Of a stretch of 64,000 bases of DNA, positions 34,662 through 43,197 are shown in pieces. The notes below the pieces were generated by a model. The model saw only the letters and a program-made list of their open reading frames with translations, was not told the DNA's origin and did not search any database. The stretch's first letter is position 1. Each line of letters begins with the position of its first letter. Source of the DNA: CAZBYL01 sp964496275 (GTDB lineage Bacteria > Synergistota > Synergistia > Synergistales > Synergistaceae); the NCBI GenBank assembly GCA_964496275.1, contig CAZBYL010000004.1:4314-68313 (forward strand), given 5' to 3'. The translations under genes and the position numbers were made by a program.

Positions 34662-34682
34662 TTTGAAAATGGTGTAAAATCA

Positions 34683-34857
34683 ACCTGTTTGCAAAGTATA
34701 GCTGAAACCTATGAGGGAATTTGGTGAGAGCCCAAAGCAGCCCCGCTGCCGTGTACGACTATGTCGGAAGCCGGAATACTTATTGGTTTTGTCGGATGAT
34801 ATGCGCGGGCGTGAATCATTTCCTTTTTGTGCGGGAGCCTGTAGGGGCTCCTTTTTC
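34683..34857 (+). promoter_or_regulatory. Cobalamin riboswitch upstream of btuF
   Basis: The aptamer core is readable: GGGAATTTGGTGAGAGCCC (34715-34733), the B12-box-type AGCAGCCCCGCTGCCGTG from 34737, and the closing GTCGGAAGCCGGAATA at 34763-34778. An intrinsic terminator follows as expression platform: GGAGCC (34834-34839) / GGCTCC (34846-34851) and TTTTT, about 20 bases before the btuF ATG. Cobamide binding should switch off the uptake and remodelling operon. Confidence 0.9.
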
Positions 34858-34877
34858 TGTTGCGGTGGGGTGTTTTT

Positions 34878-35774
34878 ATGTGTTACAGGCGTATTTTTCT
34901 TCTCATAGCACTGTTTTCAGCCCTTATTTCAGGTCCCGCGTCTGCGGAACCTGTGAGAATAGTGTCTCTTTCCCCCGTTGGTACGGAGATGCTTTTTGCA
35001 CTGGGGCTTGAGAAGAATATCTCGGCTGTCACCAATTTTTGCGACTATCCGCCCGAGGCGGCAAAGAAGCCGAAGGTGGGGGATTTTGCCGCGCTGAATT
35101 ACGAATCACTGATAGCGATGGGTACGGATTTGCTCGTGCTTCAGGATATTCATAAGCAGTTTTGCCGTGACCTCGATGTCCTGAAAATTCCCTATATCCT
35201 GCTGAGGCAGAACAGCATTGCCGACGTGTGCGACTCCTTGCTGCGTCTCGGCAAGGTTTGCGGCAGGAGGGCAAAGGCGGAGGTTCTTGTTTCAAAGATA
35301 AAATCCGAACTTGAGTATGTTTCCGAAAAGGTAAGGGGACGCGGAGTTCCTTCCGTGATGCTTTGCGTTTCGAGAGAGCTGTCCGAGAATCAGGTGACGA
35401 CTTTCTATGCGGCGGGACAGAATAATTTTTATAACGAAGTAATCAGGATAGCCGGAGGCAAAAATTCCGTTGAAGAAAAGAGAATAGGATATCCCCAAAT
35501 TTCGATAGAGGGAATGATGAAGATAAACCCCGAAGTTATAATCGACCTTGTCGGAGACAAAGCCTTTTACCATTCCAAGGACAGTATCGACCTTGATACT
35601 GTTTTCAACGACAAATATCTGAAAAACCAGTGGATACGCAGCGCGAGAGCCCGCGCCGTGACCGAAGGCCGCATTTACATCATGCAGGGAACGATGTATC
35701 TGCGCCCTGGACCGCGCATAGGCGAGGTTCTGCGCTCATTCGCAATGGCCGTTCACCCGGAGGTGCCGTGGTGA
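34878..35774 (+). CDS. btuF: Cobamide ABC transporter, periplasmic binding protein
   Basis: About 298 residues. A signal peptide (MCYRRIFLLIALFSALISG, cleavage after SASAE-like ASAEP) is followed by a class III helical-backbone binding domain (RIVSLSPVGTEMLFALGL, VTNFCDYP, and LNYESLIAMGTDLLVL). Such proteins bind cobalamin or siderophores. The riboswitch just upstream argues for cobamides. GGTGGGG precedes the ATG at 34878, whereas the TTG at 34860 lies within the ribosome site. The stop overlaps the ATPase start (GTGA). It begins the seven-gene cobamide operon. Confidence 0.87.
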   Translation: MCYRRIFLLIALFSALISGPASAEPVRIVSLSPVGTEMLFALGLEKNISAVTNFCDYPPEAAKKPKVGDFAALNYESLIAMGTDLLVLQDIHKQFCRDLDVLKIPYILLRQNSIADVCDSLLRLGKVCGRRAKAEVLVSKIKSELEYVSEKVRGRGVPSVMLCVSRELSENQVTTFYAAGQNNFYNEVIRIAGGKNSVEEKRIGYPQISIEGMMKINPEVIIDLVGDKAFYHSKDSIDLDTVFNDKYLKNQWIRSARARAVTEGRIYIMQGTMYLRPGPRIGEVLRSFAMAVHPEVPW

Positions 35775-36559
35775 GAGAAGATATAATTCTTGAGATAGAT
35801 TCAGTGTCGTTTGTTTTGGACGCGCGCCCTATATTGGACGGGGTCTCTTTTTCGGTTCTTCGCGGCGAATTTCTGTGCATAATCGGGCCGAACGGAGCGG
35901 GAAAGAGCACTCTGCTCAAATGCGTCGGGGGATTGCACAAGAATTACACAGGGAATGTGCTGCTGGACGGAGTGCCGCTTGCGGAGATGAAAAGGCGCGA
36001 TATTGCGCGGCGAATAGCATGGGTGCACCAAACAGGTACGGATTCGCTCCCGTTTACGGTTCGTGAGTTTGCCCTAATGTCACGCTACCCTTGGCAGACA
36101 TCTGTGGGCTGCGACACCGGAACTGACAGAGATGCTGTTAACAGCGCTCTTGAAACGGCGGGGGTCTCTCACATTGCCGGCAGAGAGCTTATGAGTCTCA
36201 GCGGCGGAGAGAGGCAGAAGGCTTTAATAGCGGCCGCGCTCGCTCAAGGTACGGACATCCTCTTTTTGGATGAACCGACAAGCTTCCTGGATTACCGCCA
36301 CCAGGCCGAGACAGTATCCCTGATAGAAAGAATCAACAGAGACGAAAAAAAGACAGTGCTTATGGTCACTCATGATATAAACTTAGCCCTTCACGGTGCG
36401 GACAGGATTGTCGCCGTAAAGGACGGACGTGTCGCCGTTTCGGGGTCAAGAACAGAGCTCTCGGATAAAAACCTTTTGTCGGATATTTTCGGCACGGAAT
36501 TTCAATGTTTTGACGGCGGAAACGGGAGTATCCCTTATGTCGCTCCGAGGTGGAGATGA
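35771..36559 (+). CDS. btuD: Cobamide ABC transporter, ATPase
   Basis: About 262 residues of the FecCD/BtuCD-associated ATPase type: Walker A GPNGAGKST, signature LSGGERQK, Walker B ILFLDEPTSFLD and switch His in MVTHDINLA. It powers cobamide uptake with BtuC and BtuF. The GTG at 35771 is chosen because GGAGG at 35759-35763 gives about seven bases of spacing; the long frame open from 35630 lies inside btuF. The 3' end overlaps btuC by four bases. The cobamide substrate is inferred from the riboswitch and neighbours. Confidence 0.88.
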   Translation: MREDIILEIDSVSFVLDARPILDGVSFSVLRGEFLCIIGPNGAGKSTLLKCVGGLHKNYTGNVLLDGVPLAEMKRRDIARRIAWVHQTGTDSLPFTVREFALMSRYPWQTSVGCDTGTDRDAVNSALETAGVSHIAGRELMSLSGGERQKALIAAALAQGTDILFLDEPTSFLDYRHQAETVSLIERINRDEKKTVLMVTHDINLALHGADRIVAVKDGRVAVSGSRTELSDKNLLSDIFGTEFQCFDGGNGSIPYVAPRWR

Positions 36560-37542
36560 TGAATAACCGGTATGTCATCCCAGTATTGGCTGTGTTTTCA
36601 TTTGCCGTGCTTTTTGCCGCGCCCTTTCTTGGTGTGCATTATGTGCCTTTTGACGCTCTCTTTGCCGGAGAAAATTCAGGAGTCGGCAAGATCCTATGGC
36701 AGCTTAGGATACCGAGGGTGCTTCTTGCTTGGATAACGGGCGCGACTCTCTCTCTTTGCGGCTTGGTCTTTCAGGCAATATTCCGCAACCCGCTCGCCTC
36801 TCCCGACATGCTCGGTGTATCTACAGGAGCCGCTTTCGGAGCTGTCCTTTACATAAGGCTCGGAACGGTGTTCTCTGTTTTCGGAATTATAAACGGGCTG
36901 TCTGTAGCGGCTTTTGCCGGCGCTCTTGCCGTCACCTTTGCCATAAACGCGGCGGGAACGCTGCGGCGCGGCGGTATGTCGGAGGCCATGCTTCTGCTTG
37001 CCGGAGTCGCGATGAGCTTTCTTTTCGGAAGTCTCAATATGATAGTTCAGTATACGGGAGGGTATGTGGATACCTTCAGAATGATGCGCTGGTCGATGGG
37101 CGGCATACAGGCCGTGGGTTTTCTTCCCGTTGCCGCGACGCTGCCCGCTCTTGCTCTCATCTTTTTCATCGCTTTCAAGTCCGCGCCTGAACTGAATCTT
37201 TTTGTCTGCGGAGAGGAGATTGCGGCCAGCCGCGGCGTATCCGTAGTCAAGCTCAGAAAAATTCTCTTTCTCTCCGTGTCCGCCGCTGTCGGCCTGAATG
37301 TCGCGGTATGCGGCCCCATAGGTTTCGTGGGGCTTTTGGGTCCCCATATATGCCGCAGATTTGTGGGAAGCGACCACAGGCGGCTTGCTCTTGCCTCTCT
37401 TTTTTTCGGAGGCGCGTTCCTGGTCATTTGTGACACTGCCGCGAGGATTCTCTGGTTCCCTGCGGAAATTCCCGTTGGTATCATAACGTCCTGCATAGGG
37501 TCTGTTTTCTTTTTGTTCCTGCTTATTCGCGGGCGCAGATAA
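36556..37542 (+). CDS. btuC: Cobamide ABC transporter, FecCD-type permease
   Basis: About 328 residues with roughly ten transmembrane helices of the BtuC/FecCD family: RIPRVLLAWITGATLSLCG, IFRNPLASPDMLGVSTGAAFGA (read in parts), and the coupling region CGPIGFVGLLGPHICRRFVG. It is the inner-membrane channel for the BtuF-delivered ligand. The ATG at 36556 overlaps the btuD stop; an adjacent ATG at 36559 is equally possible. Gene order btuF-btuD-btuC and the tight overlaps indicate one transcript. Confidence 0.88.
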   Translation: MMNNRYVIPVLAVFSFAVLFAAPFLGVHYVPFDALFAGENSGVGKILWQLRIPRVLLAWITGATLSLCGLVFQAIFRNPLASPDMLGVSTGAAFGAVLYIRLGTVFSVFGIINGLSVAAFAGALAVTFAINAAGTLRRGGMSEAMLLLAGVAMSFLFGSLNMIVQYTGGYVDTFRMMRWSMGGIQAVGFLPVAATLPALALIFFIAFKSAPELNLFVCGEEIAASRGVSVVKLRKILFLSVSAAVGLNVAVCGPIGFVGLLGPHICRRFVGSDHRRLALASLFFGGAFLVICDTAARILWFPAEIPVGIITSCIGSVFFLFLLIRGRR

Positions 37543-37583
37543 AATTTGTGCTGTCATAGGCTGATTATCGGAGGAGGATATTT

Positions 37584-38207
37584 GTGCTTGAGTATATGAA
37601 TTTGGGCGGTTCCATAATGTGGGTGCTTGCGGCTCTCTCTGCCGTGGCGTTGGCTGTCGTCATTGAGCGGATAATATTTTTCAAAAAAGCTTCCGCAGAT
37701 GCCGAGGAGTTGGAAAGAATGTTCGGAAAAACGGTGGCCGACCATGACATTGACGCGGGGCGCAAGATAGTTTCCGCATCAAACAGTTCGCTTCACAGAC
37801 TTTTTTTCGCAGCCTTCGCTCACTGGGGCGTAGACCGTGAGGATATGAAACTTCTTGTCGAGCAGCAGGTACGCCGTGAGATATACCGTTGGGAGAAGCA
37901 TCTGTTCATTCTCGAGATAGTGGGAAAGATTGCTCCGCTTTTGGGACTTCTCGGAACGGTTCTCGGAATGGTGGAGATGTTTCAGTCTCTGCATATAGGA
38001 GGACAGATAAGCGCGACCGCTGTAACGGGCGGGATATGGAAAGCCCTCTTTACCACAGTAGCCGGACTTGTCGTTGCGATACCGACTATTTTTGCGCATG
38101 GGCTTCTTGTCTCATGTATCGACAGTGAAGAAGAAGCTCTGAACCGCGGGGCCGACTACCTGATACGCGAGCATTTCGCGGCTCGTTTCCAAAATGAGAA
38201 GAAATAA
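37584..38207 (+). CDS. exbB: ExbB/TolQ-family proton channel protein
   Basis: 207 residues with three membrane helices (about 9-25, 110-135, 150-175) and MotA/TolQ/ExbB signatures such as APLLGLLGTVLGMVEMFQSL and ITGGIWKALFTTVAGLVVAIP (as AVTGGIWKALFTT). With ExbD it uses the proton gradient to energise TonB. The start is GTG at 37584 behind GGAGGAGG. It follows btuC by 41 bases, so outer-membrane energisation is encoded together with inner-membrane transport. Confidence 0.9.
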   Translation: MLEYMNLGGSIMWVLAALSAVALAVVIERIIFFKKASADAEELERMFGKTVADHDIDAGRKIVSASNSSLHRLFFAAFAHWGVDREDMKLLVEQQVRREIYRWEKHLFILEIVGKIAPLLGLLGTVLGMVEMFQSLHIGGQISATAVTGGIWKALFTTVAGLVVAIPTIFAHGLLVSCIDSEEEALNRGADYLIREHFAARFQNEKK

Positions 38208-38577
38208 GCCGCGCCGCGCAGTGGATATGGATATAACGTCTCTTATAGACGTTATGTTCATGCTCATAATATTTTTTGTGCTGACAGCCTCCTTCATTCA
38301 GGGGAAGCTCGATGTCGCTCTGCCCGATCAGGACGGAAAACAGCCTGACCCCAAGCCTGCGATTACGGTCACAGTGACGGAAAACGGCGCGGTTTACTGG
38401 GCGGGGCGTTCTGTTTCGAAGGAAGAACTAGCCTCTCTTGCCGAAACTGCAAAGAAGCGCGAGGTCTTTATCGCCGGAGATAAAAACGCGTCTTACGGCT
38501 CCGTCGCGGAGGTCTTGGCAATACTGCGCGGTGCTGGCGTTGAGTCTGCGGGACTTCTGACACAGGGCGGAAAGTGA
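38194..38577 (+). CDS. exbD: ExbD/TolR-family protein
   Basis: 127 residues. A basic N-terminus, then VDMDITSLIDVMFMLIIFFVLTASF (single membrane helix with the essential proton-carrying Asp, read in parts), then a periplasmic domain ending AGVESAGLLTQGGK. It is the partner of ExbB in the TonB motor. The ATG at 38194 overlaps exbB by 14 bases and its own stop overlaps the tonB start, indicating coupled translation. Confidence 0.9.
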   Translation: MRRNKPRRAVDMDITSLIDVMFMLIIFFVLTASFIQGKLDVALPDQDGKQPDPKPAITVTVTENGAVYWAGRSVSKEELASLAETAKKREVFIAGDKNASYGSVAEVLAILRGAGVESAGLLTQGGK

Positions 38578-39278
38578 TGAAAGAGGACGCCAAAAGCCAG
38601 AGACGAATATTTTTTTTCGCGCTGCTTGCCAGCCTTGCTCTGCACGTTCTTTTTATATTGTTCATCCCATCTTCCGAACGTAAAGCGGAACCGGAGCCGG
38701 AGAAGATAATGACGGTTCGGCTCATTGCCGGAAAGAGCGAAAAAAAGGCGGCTCCTCAGGCGCAAAAACCGAAAAGCGAAAGTGCGGAGCGTAAGACGGA
38801 GAAGAAAAAAGAGCTGCCGAAGCCGGTTGCAAAAATAAAAGAACCTAAAACGAACAAAACAATAAACAAGGCCGCGGACGTGCCCGAAGAGACATCCGCA
38901 CCGCAGAACGGTTCTGAAACGGATGTGCCGCAGGGAAGCGATTCAACCGGTGACAGCGGAGCGGAAAGCGGCAATGGAGGCGGCACAGGCGGTTCTGCTC
39001 CGACCGGAGACGCGAATGGAATCGTTGATGCCTCCGTGCTTAAAGTGACGAAAAAAGTGATTCCCGACTATCCCTCGTTTTCCAGAAAGCGTAAGGAAGA
39101 GGGTACGGTATTTATAATTGTAACTATTGAAAACAATGCTGTGATAAAGTCAGAAATAGAGCAAACAAGCGGACATGACCGCCTTGACTCAAGCGCGCAA
39201 AGGGCGGCCAAACAGTGGCGTTTTGACTGCAAGGAGAGAGTGCGCGCAAGGATTCCCTTTGCTTTTAAATTGAAATAG
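38577..39278 (+). CDS. tonB: TonB-family energy transducer
   Basis: 233 residues. An N-terminal inner-membrane helix (FFFALLASLALHVLFILF) is followed by a long Lys/Glu/Pro-rich periplasm-spanning region (about 40-150, ending in a Gly/Ser-rich stretch) and a C-terminal TonB domain (IPDYPSFSRKRKEEGTVFI, then SSAQRAAKQWRF). It transmits ExbBD energy to TonB-dependent receptors, presumably including the BtuB encoded at 48443. The ATG at 38577 is preceded by GGCGG and overlaps the exbD stop. Confidence 0.9.
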   Translation: MKEDAKSQRRIFFFALLASLALHVLFILFIPSSERKAEPEPEKIMTVRLIAGKSEKKAAPQAQKPKSESAERKTEKKKELPKPVAKIKEPKTNKTINKAADVPEETSAPQNGSETDVPQGSDSTGDSGAESGNGGGTGGSAPTGDANGIVDASVLKVTKKVIPDYPSFSRKRKEEGTVFIIVTIENNAVIKSEIEQTSGHDRLDSSAQRAAKQWRFDCKERVRARIPFAFKLK

Positions 39279-39291
39279 ATGGGTGTATAAA

Positions 39292-40080
39292 ATGGTGAAT
39301 GGCTGTGAAGAAAGATTAAAATTCGGAAGTCTGCGGCTTGGCGGAACATCATGGGTTGTAAGCGGCAGCCTTGAGGAGAACCTAAAAGCTCTTTCGCGAG
39401 ACGTCAGCGATATAGAGCTGGTTCTGTTTGACACACCCGAGCTCTCCAACATACCGCCGCGAGACGAGATTCTACGGTTGAAGGATCTGTGCTGTGAGCT
39501 CGGGATGAGCTGCACCGTTCACTTTCCCGAAAATTTGTGTGTGTCCGAAGGCGAAGCAAAGAGAGTTGCTTGCGAGGACAACTGTCTTAGAACAATGGAA
39601 CTCTTTGCGCCTCTTGAACCCTTCGCTTGGATAATGCACTTGGTAGGCGAAAAGAGGGGAAACGAAACCTCCGCCGACATGGAAAAGTGGCGAGTGCTTG
39701 CGGACATATCATCATCACGAGTGGCAAAGCATACGGACGAACCCCATAAGATATGCGTTGAAACTCTTGACTATGATTTTGATTACGTTCACGACATAGT
39801 GTTAAAAAACGGATTTTCAATATGTTTGGACATAGGGCATATCGTAAGATATAAGCGCAATGTAATAAATACCCTGCGTAAATACCTGCCGCATACACGA
39901 GTCCTTCACATACACGGAGTCACGCCGGACGGCACGGATCACACTGCAATGGAATACTTTGACAAAAAACTGCTTCGCAGCGTTCTTTCAATCTGCGACG
40001 ACGGAACGGAACGAGTAATGTCCATAGAGGTTTTTGAGGACGACTACAAAAAGTCGCTCAAGGTTTTCAGAGAACTTTAG
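39292..40080 (+). CDS. cbiR: Probable cobamide-remodelling phosphodiesterase CbiR (AP endonuclease 2-like TIM barrel)
   Basis: About 262 residues of the AP-endonuclease-2/xylose-isomerase-like barrel superfamily. The pattern GTSWVVSGSLEENLKAL, DIELVLFDTPELSNIP, CTVHFPENLCV, HKICVETLDYDF, ICLDIGHIVRYKR, TRVLHIHGVTPDGTDH and SIEVFEDDY agrees block by block with my memory of the CbiR family. Metal ligands are likely the His, Glu and Asp residues in these blocks. CbiR hydrolyses the nucleotide loop of cobamides so that a different lower ligand can be attached. Position as last gene of a cobalamin-riboswitch uptake operon fits exactly. The ATG at 39292 is the likely start; GTG at 39283 is possible. 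The superfamily is certain, the CbiR call is strong but unverified by search. Confidence 0.8.
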   Translation: MVNGCEERLKFGSLRLGGTSWVVSGSLEENLKALSRDVSDIELVLFDTPELSNIPPRDEILRLKDLCCELGMSCTVHFPENLCVSEGEAKRVACEDNCLRTMELFAPLEPFAWIMHLVGEKRGNETSADMEKWRVLADISSSRVAKHTDEPHKICVETLDYDFDYVHDIVLKNGFSICLDIGHIVRYKRNVINTLRKYLPHTRVLHIHGVTPDGTDHTAMEYFDKKLLRSVLSICDDGTERVMSIEVFEDDYKKSLKVFREL

Positions 40081-40127
40081 AAATTTGCCGCGTTATGCCG
40101 GAACTTATTTAGATTGCGGGCGAAGGT

Positions 40128-41528
40128 TCACTTTAGAATATTTAGGGACATTCCGTTTGCTACGCCGTTTTCTAGCTCACGCAGTCTGCCGAATTGCTTT
40201 TTCAGCAGGCACAGCGCGAGTGTTGCCATTGCTGCGTCTGCGATAGGACCTGACCATAGGATTCCCGTTATGCCGAAGCGTATTGGGAGGAGCACGAGCA
40301 GAGCGGGCAGGAATATTACTTGGCGCGTTATGGATATCATTATACTGTGCATAGGTTTGCCTTGAGCAGAGAAGAAACCTCCAACGGAATTTTGCAGTCC
40401 ATTTAGGAATATAAGCATGTAAAATATACGAAAAAGCTTTTCCGCAAAAGTGAAGTATGCGGGGGATCCCGCACCGAAGAGTGACGTGAGCTGATACGGG
40501 GCAAGCTGAAATAGGAGAAATACTCCGAAGGAGGAGGCTATGACGGCGCCTATTACCATGCGTCCCGCTTCGATGACGCGTCTGTAGTTTCCGTGTCCGT
40601 AGTTGTAGCTTATGACAGGCTGCATGCCGTTTGTCAGGCCTGTTGCTATTGCCGAGGCTATCATGCTTGCCTTGCCTGCAACCGATGCTGCGGCAAGCAA
40701 TATTTCGCTTCCCTGCTGGGAATCCGCTCCATATTTTCGGAGCGCGCTGTTGAGAAAGACTTGAACCAGAGCTTGCGTTAGGAGGTTGCACATAGGCCCC
40801 GTGCCGAGAGCTGCAATTCTGACGGTAATTCGCAGATTTGGCACAAAGTCCGTGGCTTGCAGGTTCACAGTGCGGAAATTAACCAGATACTTTATTACCA
40901 TTGCGGCGCTTACACACTGTGATGCCGCGGTTGCCCATGCCGTTCCCGCTATACCCCAGCCGAAAAAACATATAAATAGCGCGTCCAGCGCGATGTTGAG
41001 CCCCGCTCCGACCGTGGTGCAGAGCAGAGCATATTTAGGGCTGCCGTCTGCGCGGACAAAGAATGTTCCCGCCGCCCCTATTATCGCAGGGATAAAGGTG
41101 AGAGATGTAATGCGTCCGTAAAGAGACGCAAGGGGTAAAAGGTCCTCCGTGCAGCCGAATATAAGGAGAACCGAGCGCGTGGCAAAGAGAACCGGAAGTG
41201 CCAGTATCGTGCCGCAGAGGGTCATCAGTGCGAAAGATGCCCCGACCGCCCTGCGCGCACGTTCTGTTTCTCCGCGCCCGAGAGAGAGATTCATGACTGC
41301 GGAGCCGCCAACGCCGCACATAAGCGAGGCGGCAGTGATCAGAGTTACTGCGGGAAATACAACTCCTGTCGCGGCGTTGCCCGCTGTACCGAGAGCGTTT
41401 CCAATAAATATTTGATCCGTTATGCTGTAGAAGGCCGTTATGAGGGATGCCGCAAGCGACGGAATGCAAAAATTCGCCAGCAGTTTCTTCATCTCGCCGC
41501 GTTCAAGCTCTTCAGAAGCTTTGTTCAT
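40128..41528 (-). CDS. MATE-family efflux transporter (MepA-like)
   Basis: 466 residues, about twelve membrane helices, MATE motifs IPSLAASLITAFYSITDQIFIGNALG in the first half (read in parts) and a repeat in the second half. It should export cationic drugs or metabolites. It is the third gene of a tight minus-strand group (unknown protein, trigger-factor relative, MATE), starting only five bases after the trigger-factor-like stop. A ribosome site is weak (AAGGA, about 12 bases away). It converges on cbiR with a 47-base gap and no clear terminator. Confidence 0.87.
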   Translation of the reverse strand: MNKASEELERGEMKKLLANFCIPSLAASLITAFYSITDQIFIGNALGTAGNAATGVVFPAVTLITAASLMCGVGGSAVMNLSLGRGETERARRAVGASFALMTLCGTILALPVLFATRSVLLIFGCTEDLLPLASLYGRITSLTFIPAIIGAAGTFFVRADGSPKYALLCTTVGAGLNIALDALFICFFGWGIAGTAWATAASQCVSAAMVIKYLVNFRTVNLQATDFVPNLRITVRIAALGTGPMCNLLTQALVQVFLNSALRKYGADSQQGSEILLAAASVAGKASMIASAIATGLTNGMQPVISYNYGHGNYRRVIEAGRMVIGAVIASSFGVFLLFQLAPYQLTSLFGAGSPAYFTFAEKLFRIFYMLIFLNGLQNSVGGFFSAQGKPMHSIMISITRQVIFLPALLVLLPIRFGITGILWSGPIADAAMATLALCLLKKQFGRLRELENGVANGMSLNILK

Positions 41529-41533
41529 ACGCC

Positions 41534-42658
41534 CTATGATTCCTTCTGAGCCGAACTTACAGCTCTGTCCGTTATAAATCTGCAGGCCTTGTCCCTCATA
41601 ATCTGGCGGCGTATTGTATCCCGCCCAATTTGCTCTATGACGTTTTGGGGCGAAGTTTCGCTTCTCTTTGCTATTTCAGCCGCAAGGTCGTCCACTTCTC
41701 TGTCATCAGCAGAAATATTTTCCGCATCAGCCACAGCTTCAAGCAGCAAATCACAACGCGCCGCATCTTCCGCCTCTTTGAGGCGTTCTTTGCGCCACGA
41801 TTTTTCGTCAGTCCCGATAGAGAGAAGATACGCGTTGAAGGCTTCGCCTGTTTGCTCCTCCTGAGTCATTGTTTTACGTTGTGCGGCTCTTTTTGCAATT
41901 AGTTTGTTTATTAGTTCGTCAAAGTTTTCGGGCAGAGTCCGATAGCGTTTAGTGTTTATTCGGAGTTGTTCCGTGATGAAAGCGGTCGGTCTCTCTTTGT
42001 TATCGGAAGAGACTGTGCGCAGCATTATATCGAGAGCCTCCGCATTTACTTGAGCGGCTGGGCGCGGTACTCCTGCCGCATCATAGGCGCCGCGCAGCAA
42101 ATATGTAACGTCGGAGAGCAGATGATAGACAGAGTCACCGCAAACTAGCAGCTTTTCATTGGCTGCCATTGTGTCAAGACGTGCTTCCGTCATGGCAGAC
42201 GGAACTTCGCATTTCATTTCCCTGCAGGCCTCACGCAGAACAGCCATTCTAAATTCTTCCTCATGATCTCGCGGAATGTCCGCAGCTATGCCTTTATAAT
42301 TGCCGAGCAGCACTTTGGGGTAGATGGCCGCCCTGACTGTAAACAGAGCGCCTCCGTTTTTAGTCAGCGAAACGGATAATACTTCGGGCTTTCCCACTGT
42401 TCGTATTTTCTCCGAGCATAGAAAAAGTGAGTAGGCATTGGGCAGGGCGCGGGCAAGAGCCTCTTCCTTGAGCGCATCTGCTCCGTATGTTTTTTCTATG
42501 TCCTCAATTGACGCTAGTCCCGGAGCTATTCCTGGTACAGGCCAATGCTCCGTATCGTCAAGGTAAGCCTCTTTGCGAGCCGTTGCTATCTCGGTGCTTT
42601 CAATTTGCAGGAGTGCAGTCATTGTTCCCTTTTCATTTTTTAGGTCGAGAGTCTTCAT
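41534..42658 (-). CDS. Divergent trigger-factor-like protein lacking the PPIase domain
   Basis: 374 residues. The N-terminal 115 residues follow the trigger-factor ribosome-binding domain (IEKTYGADALKEEALARAL and PEVLSV...YPKVLLGNYKGI), but the ribosome-docking GFRxGxxP loop has become PGIAPGLAS. There is no FKBP-type PPIase insert. The C-terminal 200 residues match the trigger-factor arm region (LLLEAVADAENISADDREVDDL and a final helix IMRDKACRFITDRA). It is probably a chaperone-like protein that no longer docks on ribosomes in the usual way. Canonical trigger factor is normally encoded elsewhere near clpP. Neighbours are a 148-residue unknown protein nine bases upstream and a MATE exporter. 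Confidence 0.72.
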   Translation of the reverse strand: MKTLDLKNEKGTMTALLQIESTEIATARKEAYLDDTEHWPVPGIAPGLASIEDIEKTYGADALKEEALARALPNAYSLFLCSEKIRTVGKPEVLSVSLTKNGGALFTVRAAIYPKVLLGNYKGIAADIPRDHEEEFRMAVLREACREMKCEVPSAMTEARLDTMAANEKLLVCGDSVYHLLSDVTYLLRGAYDAAGVPRPAAQVNAEALDIMLRTVSSDNKERPTAFITEQLRINTKRYRTLPENFDELINKLIAKRAAQRKTMTQEEQTGEAFNAYLLSIGTDEKSWRKERLKEAEDAARCDLLLEAVADAENISADDREVDDLAAEIAKRSETSPQNVIEQIGRDTIRRQIMRDKACRFITDRAVSSAQKES

Positions 42659-42667
42659 TGTGTTTGC

Positions 42668-43114
42668 CTATTTTATTACTATGACCGAATCTTCGGTGTG
42701 CTCTGTTATAAAACGTGCGTGCCCTTCTATGACAGCAGCAAACTCTGATTCGCCGATTTCCGTATCGGATTCGAGTTTTTGCTCAAGATGTTCGAGCAGC
42801 TTAAGGCGCGCGATATCGCAGGGAGCGGCGGGGAAGAGCAGGAAGTAGCTTACTGTGCATATACGCTCTACCTTTTTTTCGAGACCGGTCAGCCAGACAA
42901 TCTCGGATAAAGTAAGCTCAAACGGATCTGCTTTGAATTCGGCATCAGTCGCCTCTCCTCTGTACTTATGAAAATATCCGGAAGTCTGCGCTGACGGATC
43001 CCAGTACTCCGCTCCTATCGCTGCCTGCAGCCGCCCCGCCTCAGACTTTATGAAACATGTGCGTTCTTCTTCTATCATTGACATACATTGCTGTTTTTTC
43101 TTTTCATCCTGCAT
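42668..43114 (-). CDS. Protein of unknown function
   Basis: 148 residues, soluble, acidic and helical. It has no membrane segment and no motif I recognise. Notable parts are AAIGAEYWDPSAQTSGYFHKY and a C-terminal EGHARFITEHTEDSVIVIK. It is the first gene of the group that continues with the trigger-factor relative (nine-base gap) and a MATE exporter. The coupling suggests it is a client or partner of the chaperone-like protein, but nothing in the sequence proves this. GGAGGAG precedes the ATG. Confidence 0.7.
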   Translation of the reverse strand: MQDEKKKQQCMSMIEEERTCFIKSEAGRLQAAIGAEYWDPSAQTSGYFHKYRGEATDAEFKADPFELTLSEIVWLTGLEKKVERICTVSYFLLFPAAPCDIARLKLLEHLEQKLESDTEIGESEFAAVIEGHARFITEHTEDSVIVIK

Positions 43115-43152
43115 TTTATTCTCCTCCTTTTTCAGTTGCCGTTGTAGTGAAA

Positions 43153-43185
43153 AGGCCGCCGTAGTATATGTCTCAACGGCGGCCT
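43153..43185 (-). terminator. Terminator of the molybdenum-hydroxylase operon
   Basis: AGGCCGCCGT (43153-43162) and ACGGCGGCCT (43176-43185) form a perfect 10-bp stem. On the minus strand it is followed by TTTTC, just after the stop at 43198. Confidence 0.85.
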
Positions 43186-43197
43186 CTATGTTTTGTG

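Noticed and set aside
36694..37557. 287-codon minus-strand frame opposite btuC
   Set aside because: Antisense to a clear FecCD permease; the translation is Arg/Lys/Ser-rich without domain structure.
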